A stretch of 64,000 nucleotides of DNA, taken from positions 3,630,001-3,694,000 of the forward strand of contig JAQFVV010000112.1 in NCBI GenBank assembly GCA_028023455.1. The letters run 5' to 3'. This document shows, one piece after another, positions 36,386 to 49,333 of the stretch. A model generated the notes under the pieces. It saw nothing but the letters and a program-made list of their open reading frames with translations. It did not search any database and was not told where the DNA came from. The DNA comes from Epiperipatus broadwayi (lineage: Eukaryota; Onychophora; Udeonychophora; Euonychophora; Peripatidae). Every line of letters starts with the position of its first letter. Positions within the stretch are counted from its first letter, which is position 1. Made by a program: the position numbers and the translations under genes.

Positions 36386-36556
36386 CTATGGATACACATA
36401 AAATTAGGTAGAAATATTTAAATAATGTATTTTGCAAATAAAAGTTGGATATTTGAAACAAAAGAATGTAATCAGAAGGGCATCACAAAATGAAAACAAA
36501 AGTGAATAATAAAATAAAGCAGTCAAATACACACAATCATTGAATGGAGTTGAAGT

Positions 36557-36824
36557 GATCATTCATCACATATGAGTGTTAAAAATTTTGAGTTGGAACC
36601 AAAATTATGACCAGTCTCTCTAGTCCACTTCAGTGCGATCATCTATTGTAAACTTGAGTAAACAATATAGATAATAAAGCTTATAATGAATTAACCATTC
36701 ATCACAATTGATAGCTAAAAATTTTGAGTTGGAGCCAGAAGTATGACCATTCTCTCTAATATACTTCAGTGCTGCCATCTATTTTAAGCTTGAGTAAACA
36801 ATAGATATGGATAATAGAACTTAT
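36557..36824 (+). repeat. Tandem duplication, about 137-bp unit
   Basis: Two neighbouring copies begin at 'attcatcaca' (36561 and 36697), both with 'aaaattttgagttgga', 'atgacca' and 'cttgagtaaacaat', and end in 'cttat' (36684 and 36824). Divergence is higher than in the 27-kb duplication. Confidence 0.75.
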
Positions 36825-37149
36825 TAAATCCATATCCAATGCTAGCATATCCATATCTCCTGACTAGTTTCTGAACCTCCATCAGTAAGAAATTTGCACC
36901 TAGATCTAGTGCATCTAAATTCAAAACATTAAATTGGGTTTTGAATTTCAGGCTGGAAGATTGAAAGTAAAAAAAAAGCATAGAAAGTGGTTGCTGCATG
37001 AAAAATGCATTTTCTGAGTTAAAACACCATCATCGTCTAAGATAGAGTCACAAAAAGAAAATTATATAACAAAATGTTTTCTTACCCAAAAAACTAGGAC
37101 TTTTTTTTTTTTTTGCAAAAGGTAGAAATTCTAATTAAAAAAATAATTA

Positions 37150-37265
37150 AGTGATTTACTGCTCAGGAATTTATAAGAAGTTTGAATACTAGAGATCATA
37201 GACTGAAACTATGACCTATAGACCTCGAACTCCAGAGTCTGCCACTCTACCAGTGCATTAACTAT
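37150..37265 (-). mobile_element. tRNA-derived SINE, family D copy 3
   Basis: The minus-strand head 'tgcactggtagagtggcag' plus 'actctggagtt' is a good A-box region. The body 'agtattcaaacttcttata' plus 'aattcctgagcagtaaatca' matches copies 1 and 2. The B box is decayed. It is followed by a TA run. Confidence 0.6.
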
Positions 37266-37859
37266 ATATATATATATATAATACCAATAAAATGTCTGTT
37301 AATTAAAAAACTATTGTAATAGCAATAAAAATAATAAATATAACAGTAATTAAATATTTTATAGTCTTTCAATCTGAAGAAGGTACTTTTGGTTAATTCC
37401 TTTACCTTTCTCAACTACTGTTAAATTTAAAATATATTGTTATGATATATATCACAACATTAAGTTATTTCAGCAGTGCTACCTGTGGGAAACAAACAAA
37501 GTCTTAATAAAGCAACATGGATAAAAAGTATATATAAATAGTAATAAAATAATATAATTTTAATACTTGAAAAGAAAAAAATTATTTCCCCCAAACAAAA
37601 AGATTTTCTGTGAAGGAAATTGAAGATCAATGGAAAAGCATGGCAAGTTTGTATAATTGACTAATAATGAATTTAAATATAAAGTTTATTTAGAGTTAAA
37701 TAATGGAATGTAAATAATTTTAAATAGTGATCCTGGAAAGAAAATAAAATCTAAGTTAATTAATATTATGAAAGTTATGGAAAATTAAAAAAAAATCATT
37801 AGAACTACTTATTTAAATTATTATCCTAACAGGGGGAGGGTTTTTTTTTAAAGATGTAT
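37266..37859. other. AT-rich DNA, no gene seen
   Basis: Nothing is recognised; the right end may contain unrecognised 5' parts of the PLE that follows. Confidence 0.4.
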
Positions 37860-39430
37860 TTTAGATTTTACAGAAGACGTTGTTGATAACATTTCAAAAT
37901 TTTTTGTAAACTTTTTTAAAGACTATATTAATTTTGGTCAATTTTCTGTCTCTTTTTCCATTGAAGCTTATAAAATTAATAATTTATTTTAGATGAGAAC
38001 TGTGTTTTTGGTAGTTTAGGTATTGAAAATATTTATCAATCAGTTAGTTAATCGATTAGAAAGTATTAGTCTTTATTTATTTTTATTTTTTAAATAATTA
38101 CCTTTCTGTTGTTAGAATTAATGTTATTTATAATTTGCTTCATTATTAGAAGAATCAATGTATTTTAAGTGTAATGATATGTTTTATAAAATTAAAAAAA
38201 GACTAGTAATTGATTATTCCTCTTTCTTAGAGAATAGTGGCATTAAACATTTATCTGTTTATTTGAAATTATTTGTAGATATGTTGATTATTTATTTGTT
38301 ATTAATAATGATAAATTGGAGGATTTTTCAAATAGATTGATTTGATTCTAATATTAAATTTACTATTAAGGGAAGTACTTTTGATTTTATGAAGTTAAAA
38401 TTTTTAGATTTGAATATTGATAAGATTGATAACATTTTATTTTATAGTCGTTTTATTAAAGCAAAAATTTTAAAAATATAAAATTTATCAATCTTTCAAT
38501 AATAAGAAGTCTGCTTTAATTAATTTTTTGTTATAGAAATAAAAGGCTTAATAATTTTAAAACTAATATTTATTTTCAAAGAAGACAATTTGTTTTTGAT
38601 TATATTGAGTTAGGTTATCATTATGATTGTATTAAGTATATTTTAATTAATAAAAACATTTTTAGCATGATACTAAAAATATTATTATTAATGAAAAAAA
38701 AAGAATTTATTTCTTTACCTTTTAAACATTCAATTTAAACAATAATATTCATTTATTGGAGACTGTTGGAATTGCTTGGAAATAATATCTTTCTTTAAAT
38801 TCTTTATAAATTTATTTAACGGACATTGATAAAGTAAGTAATATTTACTAAGGCAAACGGTTACGACCTGTAGAGGTCCTTATCTTCGCATTTGTTAATT
38901 GAATGTAAATGTTTGCAAACAGAAAGGGTACATATAATGAAGTTGTGGAAAAATAAATATGAAAAGAATGATTATACAGAAAGTGAATTATTGGTTTTTA
39001 TGCTGGGTTTGGGAAAAGATAAGAGGGATTTAGATATAAAGGTTATAGAGTTGACAAAGATTATGTTGTGGAAATGGGATAGAGCAGAATATGGTTAAAT
39101 TTAGAGTGGGAAATGTAAAATAAAGTGGCTAACAGGTTTATCTGGGCATAATTGCTGAGATAATCTTGACTTCATTTAAGGAGAAGCCATGATACATCAT
39201 ATCACATCACATCGCACATGCTTTAGGTTTATTGCCTTAGTAAATATTATTTAAATTCTTTATTAAATAATTCAAAACAATCTATTGGTGGTAAATATAT
39301 CCCTGATGTAATTTATAAGACTTCTTGTAATTGTTACAAGAATATATAGATCCGAATAAATTGTATCTTAATAAAAGAGTTAAAGTTTATAAAAATAGAA
39401 TTAAAAATAGATATCAAAACTCAAATTGTA
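37860..39430 (+). pseudogene. Penelope-like element (RT to GIY-YIG), interrupted
   Basis: Plus-strand blocks in order: 'YFKCNDMFYKIKK' (38158 on; PLE F-x-F-N-D-x-F-Y-K-Q block), 'FVDMLIIYL' (decayed Y-V-D-D), 'NIKFTIKGS' and 'LKFLDLNID' (F-L-D-L-x-I block), then after frameshifts 'FISLPFKHSI' (the L-P-F/Y segment of the linker). After an interruption (about 38851-39250) the frame resumes with 'LNSLLNNSKQSIGGKYIPD' then 'VIYKTSCNC', the start of the GIY-YIG domain (V-I-Y-K-I-x-C-x-x-C). The Y-I-G tripeptide after it is lost. RNA-templated synthesis and DNA nicking were the original roles. Confidence 0.7.
38888..39212 (+). mobile_element. 5'-truncated copy of the CR1-like LINE
   Basis: This is the terminal 325 bp of the 13-17 kb LINE: an open frame (38892-39098) starting 'LIECKCLQTERVHIMK' and ending 'KWDRAEYG', then the 3' UTR with 'ggtttatctgggcataattg' and the 'catcacat' tail. 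The reading frame is open to its natural stop here, while the large copy is broken, so this copy shows the true C-terminus. It sits inside a PLE and is flanked by inverted 18-bp repeats (38841-38855 region and 39230-39246). Confidence 0.85.
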
Positions 39431-41138
39431 TATCCATGAACTTAATACAGATAATATATTATTTGACAATAAAGAGGTTATCTTTTATATATTGAAATGA
39501 ACGAGCTATTATTCATTTCAATGAATAAATAAAAACTAATATTTTTTTTCTTCTATGCTAAGTCTATGTAAATTTTTTTTTTAAAAAAGGGAACTAAAAC
39601 AAGGTTCAAGAAAGAAACTGAGTTTTGGATATAAGAAATTAGTTTTTCTTTTTCTTTTGGGCAGACTGGAATATTATTCCATTCAAAACCCAGAACACCA
39701 TTAATAGTAAGCTAGATATAATCCGGAACAGATTGATTTTTTTGGGCTGAAATGAATAATTAGTACTTATTAAAAAACAGCTAAAAATTATGGACTTTTA
39801 ATGTTTGTCAGAAAAGAAGTAAATATCAATTAATTTTTTTGGTGAGATTTATATTTAATTGTACTTTGTTTTAAATAATCTGAATTTGTAAATAATAGTT
39901 GTTATCTAGATATTATTTAAAAGAAACTGTCGGTTAAAAAAAAAAAAAGGAAATGAATTTGTAAAACCTTTTTAACTTGATAAAATTATTTTTTTTTTAA
40001 AAAAAAATTATTATATATTACATAGGTACGCTTAGTTAATGAATTTTTATAAGTTATTAATAAGAGAAAAGATAAAGAAATAATGATAATTATGTAAATT
40101 CAGCGTAGATACATACATGTCTAAGTCACAAATAACTGTAAATAACAGTATAAATATTTCCATTAATCTCATTTGTTTATAGTTAAACTTACCTTTGATT
40201 ACTGAAAATTGGATTTTATGTAGATGAATATATGCGCAGTTGTTTGTTTAATGTTTAATAGTTTACATATGTACGCATCCATTTTAATGAATTAGGGATC
40301 GATCTCAGAATGAATCATCCCTATATAAATTGTAATTATATTAAATTAGGGTTAGGATCTATAAAGAACCACTCCTTCTAGTTATTATATGGAAGCTTTT
40401 ATTCAGTTAGGATTTAGACCAAAAAAGGTCATCCCTTTATACTTTTTATTACATAAGCAATTATGTTTAGGAATAGGATCTAAAAATATCATTTCTTATG
40501 ATTATTGTAATAATGATAGCATTGATGTCTATCCCATATAGAACATATGTGTGTGTAAGTACTAGGAGTCATGCAATTCAAAGAAAGGTTATATTTATGA
40601 ATTCATACAAGCCTAGAATTATATTTAAGTTTATTGAAGATTGGGTAAAAGATGCGGTGAATGTGACATTATCTATGAATAAATTGATACTATGATATAT
40701 AAAGATTAAAGGATTTTGTTAAAGAAATACATATCAATTAGTGATTATACTTTATAAAAAATTATTATTATAGGAGTTGTTAACTTTATTAAAGAAAATA
40801 AATTGTACATTAATTAATACGTATTCTGGTAAATAAATTATTATTACTTGATTTGTTGCTTTGCTTATGTAAGATTGCTTGATCTACCATCATTCTTTGT
40901 GAGTATCTTATGTTCTCCATGTATTGGCCTAGTCATTACAAATGGGGCTATGAAATGGTTACATTATTACATTGAATAAAATATTGTTTTAAATATATAT
41001 ATATGCTAGTTTATTTCTTTATGCTTAAAGCCAGATCACACCCATGTAACTTATGTAAATAATTAAATAAAGAAAGAAAATGTAAAATAAATTAACTATG
41101 CTAGTTTGACCATTACAATATATATATATTTAAAAGGA
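39431..41138. other. AT-rich DNA, no gene seen
   Basis: Long A and T runs lie near 39545, 39938 and 39990. No coding similarity was found in the 65-codon frame at 40498 or elsewhere. Confidence 0.5.
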
Positions 41139-41213
41139 GGTTGCCTTGACAACAGTTTGGAAATAGTTGATTGTTGTTGATATTGGTTTTGTTTAAGAGT
41201 TGACTGGTTTTTA
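41139..41213 (-). repeat. Dispersed repeat family F, copy 2
   Basis: This is the inverse of 2336-2412 over about 75 bp with a few mismatches ('ggttgccttgacaacagttt' and 'gagttgactggttttta'). Confidence 0.6.
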
Positions 41214-42224
41214 AGAATGAATTAAAAAGAAGAGTTAAAGAAACTTTGATAATTCACCGTCTTAATTATGAGACCATCAATCTTATGAAAACTTCCTTTG
41301 ATATTGATGTAATTGGTATTTGAAATGAATAATGGGAATAGTTAGTCTATTACATATATTTTGTGTATTGATGTCACTTTAGAAGATTTATCCAAGCAAT
41401 AGGTGAAACCATGCTCTTGATAGAATTTTAGTATAAGAATGTTATTTTACTAATATTTAATGTTATATGATTTTGTATTTTATTTATTGTTACTAGTATA
41501 ACGTTAGGTAATGTTAAAATAATTAGTAATGTAAAATCTAGCTCTATATTTTATAGTGTACTTCTTAATAATATCATCATCATCATCATCATTAATTATC
41601 TGTCAAAAGGTAGGCTGAACCATTTCATCTATACTTTATACATGTTTCTCATAATCTATTTGTTTACTATCTATAATTATAGCATATTTTTCATAATTAT
41701 TTTGCTTTAAAGAACACACCCAATACAATATCTCAGTAAATATTCATATTATTTCTGTATTGCTAATTATATCTTTCCAAATTATTTTTTATATTCTTCA
41801 AATCTACATTTATAAAAACTTTCAGATTTTTCCATTCTCACTCTTCTATTTATTAGCCATGTCTCTATTTCATATAAAGCTATTACTACAAACAAAACAC
41901 ATAACATGTCTCTTTCTCAAATCTCATTTCTACAAATAATAAGATAATCACTTCCTATTACTAAAAGCCCATTTAATCACCATAATCCCTCACCAAATTT
42001 TTGGATCACTACTGATATCATCAATGACTCCTATTTTCCAAGAAAAAAAAAATTAAAAATGAGGTTTATGAGCAAAATAATCAAGTGAAGATATTATTTT
42101 TAAAACTATCAACCAGTTTGGGGCAGAATAGGATGGAAGTTTCACTATACTACGAATCAATTAAAAGCTAAATTTCAAATATAAATGCTAAATATGGATA
42201 GAATTTTTTTGATAAAAATAACTT
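41214..42224. other. AT-rich DNA with an ATC microsatellite
   Basis: A (ATC)n run lies at about 41571-41591. The rest shows nothing recognisable, though 42060-42224 may be the decayed upstream part of the LINE relic that follows. Confidence 0.45.
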
Positions 42225-43030
42225 GTTACAAGGAAATAAGCTTGAAAAGAAATATTTTTAATAAATGTCTTTTACCAGTCCTTATTCATAGATATGAGAT
42301 TTGGATACTTAATAGAAGAGCCAGTGCAGAGATATCAAATCATATAGGAAAGTCTTGTTAGATATGTTGTGATAACAAGAAGATATTTAAAGCAAAACAT
42401 ATGGTTAAGAAAACAAAAATACATCACTGCCATCAATGAAAAAATTAAGACATTGAAATTACACTCGATATGTTAATAAAAGAAATGATAACCTTTATAA
42501 AAACACACACTCTTCTTAATACACTTTTCACAAAGTTTTATTTTAATATATGTCTGTTTTGACTGACTAACAGACTTCTTCAAATATTTAAAATATTTAC
42601 TCCCCTTTTTCAAACCATAAACGAAATTTATTATTTGGAAAAAATATTAGTTTGTATTTAAATATATGAAGAAGTCTATTAATCAGTCAAAACTGTCACA
42701 TTATGTTCATTAAATAAAATAGCATAAAAAGTGCATTATGAGAAGTGTGGTTTATTTTTGTAAAGGTTTAGTAGAACCATTGCAGTAAAAGTGAAACAAG
42801 TTTTGGACATATTAGAAATAATGACAATAAATAAACAACAGAAGTCTTAAACAGAAATCTAAGTGATTATAAAAGACTTAGAAAAAGACCACACATGAAG
42901 TATATAGGTGAAATGAGGAAGTTTGCCATAGTAATATGAAAAATGGAAGCTATGAATTTGAGTAGCTGAGTTAAACTTGGAGAGATTTTTATTCTGCAGT
43001 GGATTGATAATGAATGACAATTATTTTGGA
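42225..43030 (+). pseudogene. LINE relic, C-terminal region, split by a foldback
   Basis: The plus strand at 42230-42330 reads 'ISLKRNIFNKCLLPVLIHR' followed by 'EIWIL', matching the post-RT segment of many LINEs (L-K-x-x-x-F-N-x-C-V-L-P-V-L-x-Y-G-x-E-T-W). After the 42488-42768 foldback it continues at about 42860 with 'KRPHMKYIGEMRK' and ends in 'VKLGEIFILQWIDNE' plus a stop, matching the R-G-R-P-x-x-R-W-x-D-x-I and L-G-E-A-F-x-x-Q-W C-terminus of such proteins. Multiple stops are present. Confidence 0.6.
42488..42768. mobile_element. Foldback element inside the LINE relic
   Basis: Arms at about 42488-42600 and 42652-42768 are inverted repeats, starting 'aacctttataaaaacacac' and ending 'tttttgtaaaggtt'. 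Each arm contains the shared motif ('gaagaagtctgttagtcag' type, then 'tcaaaac'). The two parts of the LINE protein lie on either side, so it inserted after the LINE. No clean TSD was identified. Confidence 0.7.
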
Positions 43031-43860
43031 AATGATTTAAATTCATATTGTTATCTACTAAAAAAAGAATAGGTGTCTTCAAAGGATTGGTGTTAGATTT
43101 CTGGCACACTTTTCCCTCTGACAATCTATTTTAGCAATTTGAACTTACAACTAATTCACAAAATTTTTATAAGCTATAATATTAAAACTATCATGTAGGA
43201 TTATATGCACTTTGCAACTTTTAAAATTTTTTTAGGTTCTGTTAATCAGATGAGTATTGAAGCACTTATTATGATATTATTAGTGAGGTGTGTTTGCTAT
43301 AAAAATAAAAGTATGATTATGATGTGACTTTACCATCAATAGTGGATGTATCATATTCTCATGGGATTGAGTCCATAGGGGCTTTTACTTTTTTCTTTTA
43401 TATATTTGAAGATTTATTAGAATTATTCATCATTATTGCCCATTATTGATATCTTCAGGTTTGATCCAGTTTTTTTGATCCATAGTTTCTTTTTGCAACA
43501 ATACACCAACAAACTTCATTATTTCATTCACCTCTCTCACTTGTGGTTTTTTGTTAGATCTTACACACTTTCATGAAATCTAGAATAAGACTTCAATTCA
43601 TAGTCCCTTTTCTCCACATTACATTAACAAATCTTATTATATTCATCCATCCCACTTGTGATTTCTTTCTAGACATTTCACAATCTCTTGAGATTCAGGT
43701 TAATACTTCAAATGACTATATATTATCATTTATCTTAGAAATATATTCCATTTAAGTCTCTTAATTCTTTTAATGATGTCAATAATATTCTTTCACCTAT
43801 GTATTTTGCTTTTGATTCCTATTGCTCTTTTGTCTTCTACTTCAATAAGTTGTCTGAAAT
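43031..43860. other. AT-rich DNA, no gene seen
   Basis: No domain or repeat is recognised. A 60-codon frame at 43573 has no coding signature. Confidence 0.45.
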
Positions 43861-44340
43861 CATATACAATACCATTTATAGCTCTTCTTTAATCACTTTT
43901 TTCAATGCAATCAAATAAAAATTTATTCCTTGATATTTTCTTAAGGTTCTGACTAACCAATAGACTTCACCAGATCTACAATATTCAAATATGTGCAATC
44001 ATACAAATAGTACATATGTATATATTAAATAGGTGTAATTATATAGCATATTTAGTATAATAATCTACATTATGGATCTTATAAAATATAAATATATTAA
44101 TGAACTTACTAATTTATATTCTATAAAATCCATAATGTAAAATATTGAACATAATGTGTTATATAATTATATCCATTTATGTTTGTATAAATATGTACTA
44201 ATTGTATGGTCATATATACTTGAATACTATAGCTCTGGTGAAGATGGCTGATCAGTCAAAAATATAAGCAACATCAAGAGTTTATTATTTGATTGCATTG
44301 CAAAAAATGATTAAAGGAGGGCTATAAATGGTATTATATA
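43861..44340. repeat. 480-bp hairpin (foldback), arms about 235 bp
   Basis: The sequence from 'catatacaataccatttata' (43861) to 'gctataaatggtattatata' (44340) is almost one continuous inverted repeat with its centre near 44098. The arms carry the shared motif in a variant form ('ggtgaagatggctgatcagt' then 'caaaaat'). Mismatches are scattered. No coding capacity is seen. Confidence 0.8.
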
Positions 44341-47300
44341 TATATTAATTTATAAAAAAATAATAAGTAAAAGAAATTTGTTTGTAATCAGTATGTTCTT
44401 CTTTTTAAGTGTTGGATTTCAGATCTATATATCAAAACTGGTAAAACATATCCATTAAAAAGTTTCCATTTCAAACCCATATTTCATTTTAATATTGTTT
44501 TCACCAAAAACACTTCATACAGTTCTAAAAACAGTAACTACAACATAAGTTAGTCCTTTGTAAATGCGTAAAATAAAAATAAAAACACAACAATGTCAAA
44601 TATAATTTATATGTGTTAAAAAGGTACACCATCTATATGCTATCCAAAGCAGCTAATCTCATTTCTTTTCTTCCAACTCTTTCTCACTGGCATTTTATTG
44701 TTTTTTTTTTTTGTTCTTTTGCATCCAGCAGATAAGATAAATGAATAGTGGGTTCAGGAAGGCTATAAATATGATATCTCTTTCTTCAAGAAATACAGAA
44801 ACATGACAACTTTCGTAGTTAACCTCTGCTTCTTATTATAATCACGTGGTAAGTACAAACTGACTTATCTAATGAACTCAGAACATCTTGGTACCTTTAC
44901 TTTTTAGAAAACAATAGCCAGATATACATTTAGGTAAAGAAAACAGTTTTTAAATAGATTACTTCAGAAGAAAGACTTTTACACTTCTAAGAGAAAGGTT
45001 GAATGAAAGGTAATTCCCAGCAGGTTAGCTAATTGGTAAATGATAAATTGCCAGCCATTCACTGACCATCAGTGGATGGTTAACTGATTTGGCAATGGCA
45101 CAATTACCTGAAAGTTTACTCAGCCCATATTCAAACCCAGGTCATAGCAATAACGCATGGATACAGACATTTCTAAGGCCCTTCATTTTTCAAATATTAA
45201 TTGAATGACGACAAACTTGCATAAATTTTTTTAGTTTTCTAAAAAAGAAAATTGCAAGTTTCATCTATATTCAAATCCCAAATCGTGGGCGATAATAAGT
45301 ATTAACCAGAACATAAGTTCCTTTTAAATTCGCTTCATTAATTTTTCCTGCTTCTTAAAAGTAAACACCCGAATTTCTCTACATCCTTATATTTCTCATC
45401 CTCATGTGTCACACCTTGATTTTAATTTTTTTTCTTATATTGTTTTTTTTTTTTTAAATATTTATTGCTTATATGAAATTCATGTAAATCTCTTGCTTTT
45501 TGTTTTATAATATTCAGTCCTTCAAAAACACTATTAAATATCTCTTTTTTGCTAAATGGGCTGAGATATTATTTTCTTACTTGTTTCCCCACCCCCTTCT
45601 TTATATATATTCCGTCTAGTCTTTCTATGTTTTGCTAATATGTTCGACCTATTGTAATTCTTTTTTCAATAGGAAAATAAAGATATGATAGTTTTAAAGC
45701 TTTTATCAATAAAATGGAAAAGAAAGAATCTCATTAACGCAGATGGGTTAGTGAAAGATTAAAGTGGTATACAACTTAAAATACATTAATATGTAGTTTG
45801 ATTTATATAGGAAAACAACTTAATTTGCATAGTCTAATCATTAGATTTAAAAATGCTTAAAGCATTTAGGAAAAAAAAGAGAAAATATTTAGTTATATAA
45901 CAAGGGGAAAAAATCTCGCTATTATAAATAGATCTTTTACAAAATAAGACAGACTTAATTAAATAGCTTTCTTTTTTTTTTTTTACAATACGTGATCAAC
46001 ATTTTAAATTTAATAGACAATTTAAAAACTTATTAGGTATATTTTTAGCATCTTTGGCGATCACATTGTCAAAATAATCTTAACACTGTAATTAAACAAT
46101 TATTTTATTTTGCTATTATTAAATAGTCTAGTCAACTTAATATCTATCTCGTTTCCGGTTAGTTACGTAAAGGTTTCTGGAAAAATTAAAAAAATTGGGA
46201 TAGCTTTAATTGGAAACGAGTAGGTTTATCTAGATGTACTTATATTTCTTTCGGTTTATTCTTTTTGAATTTCATCATTTTTTAAAATTATTCTTTTTTC
46301 TTTGCCTAGCAGCTTAAATATTACTGCTCCTTTGACATGAAATGTCTGAATCGTGTTTCTCATTTACAAATAGTATTTTTCTGGAGCGCCACCATTCCAT
46401 ACGTCCTTCAACTTTTCCATTTCCTTTTAAGGAGTGACCAGCTTCTCATTTTTCTTGCCATTCAATCTGTAATAGCCTTTTTGTAACCTAATTTTTTTTT
46501 TATTTCCTATATCTAATAAGAATTAATAATAATTCGACTAAATGGAAATTAAAACAATGCTCATCCTATAAATGTATATTTGGCACAAGAGGAAAAGAAG
46601 TGAGGACGAGAAAAATTAATACCATAGAATATTACAGTATCTCAATAGCTACAAAAATATATTACTAGATAATAAAAAATAAAACAAAACAAAAACATTA
46701 TTATTATCAATATCCTTTTTCTTTAGTAATCATAAAAGAATGAATCATTTTAACTATTTTATTAAATAATTGCATATTCGGCCAAAGGATAAAAACTTAT
46801 TTTAAAACGTTTTCTATAAATGTATATTTAATTTATCTATACAATAATAAAATGTTATTAACTATTTTACTAATTGTAATTTTAAGTAATTAGAAAACTA
46901 ATTAAAAGAAAACGAAAAGGATAGAAGCAAAAAATTATAATTTTCTGTAACATCACATGATAAAATTCGCCCAATAATTTCTAACTAAACATAATACCCG
47001 CGCTTGGCGGAAGAATAATTACGTTTTAAATGGAAATATTATCAATAGCAGTGTTCGCTTTTTTCTTCTTTTTAAATATCAGCAAAATTTAATTTTAAAA
47101 ATAAGTAAAACTTTAATTTTTTTAAAATCGCCTACATATTTAATGAAGAATAAAATTCGCAAGTTAATAGATAAACTTATTTTAATCAATTTTGTTAACA
47201 TATTGTAGGAGTTACTTGAAATTCTGAATCTTTTTGAAAGGAAGAAATGTAATGTGAAACTAAGGCAGCGTGGGAGGCATGAAACATTTAAAAAAGAAGT

Positions 47301-47929
47301 CGATTCATAGAAATACATTATTTTTAAAGTTGGCACTAGTTTAATCTGTTCCTGCATATTAATACTGTACAACTAATCCGCATGTATATATATTTTCTGC
47401 ACGGAAGCAAATAGATGATTGGATAATACAATATCATCGATAACATTTGGTCTGTCGTAGGTGGTAATATATCATTGCTTGCCATCCACTTATCAATTAA
47501 TTCTCACTACATCACTTTTAGAAATGCATCAGAGGTTATAACGAGCCCTTTACATCATTAAAATGTTTATAATAACTTATGCAAATCAATACTCTCATAA
47601 TTTTGTTTTATATTTTTATCTAATTTTGATTTAGAACTTCATATTGTTATTAAACAGACAAAACTCATCTCACTATGCATATTTGTATGGTGGGTGAATA
47701 TTGTCAAAAATTTGAGATGCGACAAAAATAATATTACGTTAGGTTCCACATTATATGGATTAATTACTGCTAACAAGCGCAGATTACATTTAATATAGAG
47801 AAATCTGTGTCTTTGTTTATAGGAGCAATAATTCATGCTTCAAATTTTGTAGTTATGATTAAGTAACGTCATTGGGTCGCATCAGCGCCAGGAAGTTCTA
47901 TGAAAGTTTTTCTGTCACTGAAACATCAC
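44341..47929. other. 3.6 kb of AT-rich DNA, no gene seen
   Basis: Only homopolymer runs (for example near 44700, 45447 and 45970) stand out. Short open frames, the longest 97 codons on the minus strand at 47079-47372, show no recognisable domain. Confidence 0.45.
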
Positions 47930-48075
47930 ATGTCCAAAGCCATAGGATAAAAAGCAGTCTGGAGATATTGGATGAGTATTGGAATTTTGATACACAAACT
48001 TTCTAGCATACATTGATTAATATGGTTTACATTAGGTAGCACTATTATGGAAGAAGTTGCTACCATTGTAAAGGT
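47930..48075 (+). repeat. Solitary family E copy
   Basis: 'aaaagcagtctggagatatt' and 'ggatgagtattg', followed by 'acacaaactttctagca', parallel the two units at 11793-12484 in the same order, with more divergence. Confidence 0.5.
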
Positions 48076-48536
48076 AGTCTGCCTGTTCATAAAGTTTTCT
48101 GTGAACATATAAAACATTATTAATTCGAAATCTCTTATTCCTAAACATTTGTGAGTTTGTGAATTTTTCATATTTCAAAAATAGATTTTTTTACCCATAA
48201 TAAATTCAAGCTCCGCCAAGATACCCCACCCCCCCGTCCCCCAGCAGCTCACTATAATTTGGTTTACTAATTTATGAATATTTACTGGATTTTTTTGTTT
48301 GTAAGTGTGTGTACAATTGCGAAAGATTAAAAACCACTTTTGAAATTTTCTTTGAATGATAAAAGCTTTTGAATAATAGGATATTCAGTTTAATTGTATT
48401 CTTAGTACCCAAAAATAATTGGTTTACTTTCTACCAAGCATGAAATGATATTTTGGTTTTGACATGATTGTGATCAAGAATTATTTCATTGACCTATATC
48501 CCTACAATCCTATAAAGACATTTATAAGACAATATC
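48076..48536. other. No gene seen
   Basis: A C-rich spot lies at about 48222-48242. Nothing else is recognised. Confidence 0.4.
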
Positions 48537-48932
48537 CAATAATAATATTTCTGTAGTGTAATTTTCGCTACATCACTCATGCAAGATAGGGACTGGTTTC
48601 TATCCTGCTTTTAATATCTTATGGAGAGATATAATCATAAACATATGACCAAAGATATGAAAAAGATCTATGATCCCTAAGATGCACATTTTGTGTTGAA
48701 CCAGCACTAATCAGATTACAATCTCTTACACACATCTTTATCATTATTCAGTGTATGTAGATCTTATTTACATAACTTTGGTCATATGCTTATGATTACA
48801 TCCCTCCACAAGGTTTTGAAACCAGATAGAAAACAGTCCCTACCTTGTGTGAGAATGGTGTAGAGAAAATTACACCATGGAAATATTATTCATTATTGGT
48901 TAATCTCTGATTGTAATGAATGACCAATAAAA
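48537..48932. mobile_element. Foldback element, family B copy 1
   Basis: Left arm 48537-48668 and right arm 48760-48899 are inverted repeats of about 135 bp with 'atagggactggtttctatcc' type cores. A 91-bp middle ('ccctaagatgcacattttg') separates them. A terminal segment (48900-48932, ending 'gaatgaccaataaa') also recurs next to copies 2 and 3. It is non-coding and MITE-like. Confidence 0.75.
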
Positions 48933-48992
48933 TATATTAATATACTTTTATTAAATGATTTGTGTTAAAGTTGTGAGGACAGCACATTTAGT

Positions 48993-49104
48993 ACTTATCA
49001 ATTAAATTGGTAATTTGCTATATATATATATATACTGAACAATGATAAACTTATCAATTAAATTGGTAATTTGCTATATATATATATATACTGAACAATG
49101 ATAA
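48993..49104 (+). repeat. Direct tandem duplication, 56-bp unit
   Basis: 48993-49048 and 49049-49104 are identical 56-bp units starting 'acttatcaattaaattgg' and ending 'actgaacaatgataa', each with a TA run. The perfect identity shows a recent event. It lies between two family-B elements. Confidence 0.9.
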
Positions 49105-49333
49105 AGTTATGTGTCAGAAATTGTAGTCTGGGCCAACTGATAAGTACTAGTTCAGCAAAAATGTGCCTCTTGGGTGATCGTAGATTTTTTTTCATATGTC
49201 ACTACATCCTTCAACAAAGTGTTAAAAGCAGATAGAAAACAGTCCCAGACTTGCATTAGAGTGGTGTGAAAATTACATTACAGAAATATTATTCATTATT
49301 AGATAATCTCTAGTCTTATGAATGACTAATAAA
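49105..49333 (+). mobile_element. Family B copy 2, one-armed
   Basis: The sequence corresponds to the middle and right arm of copy 1 ('agcaaaaatgtgcctcttgg' reversed against the middle of copy 1, then 'agatagaaaacagtccc' and 'gaaatattattcattatt'). The left arm is absent and replaced by the 56-bp duplication. Confidence 0.65.
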
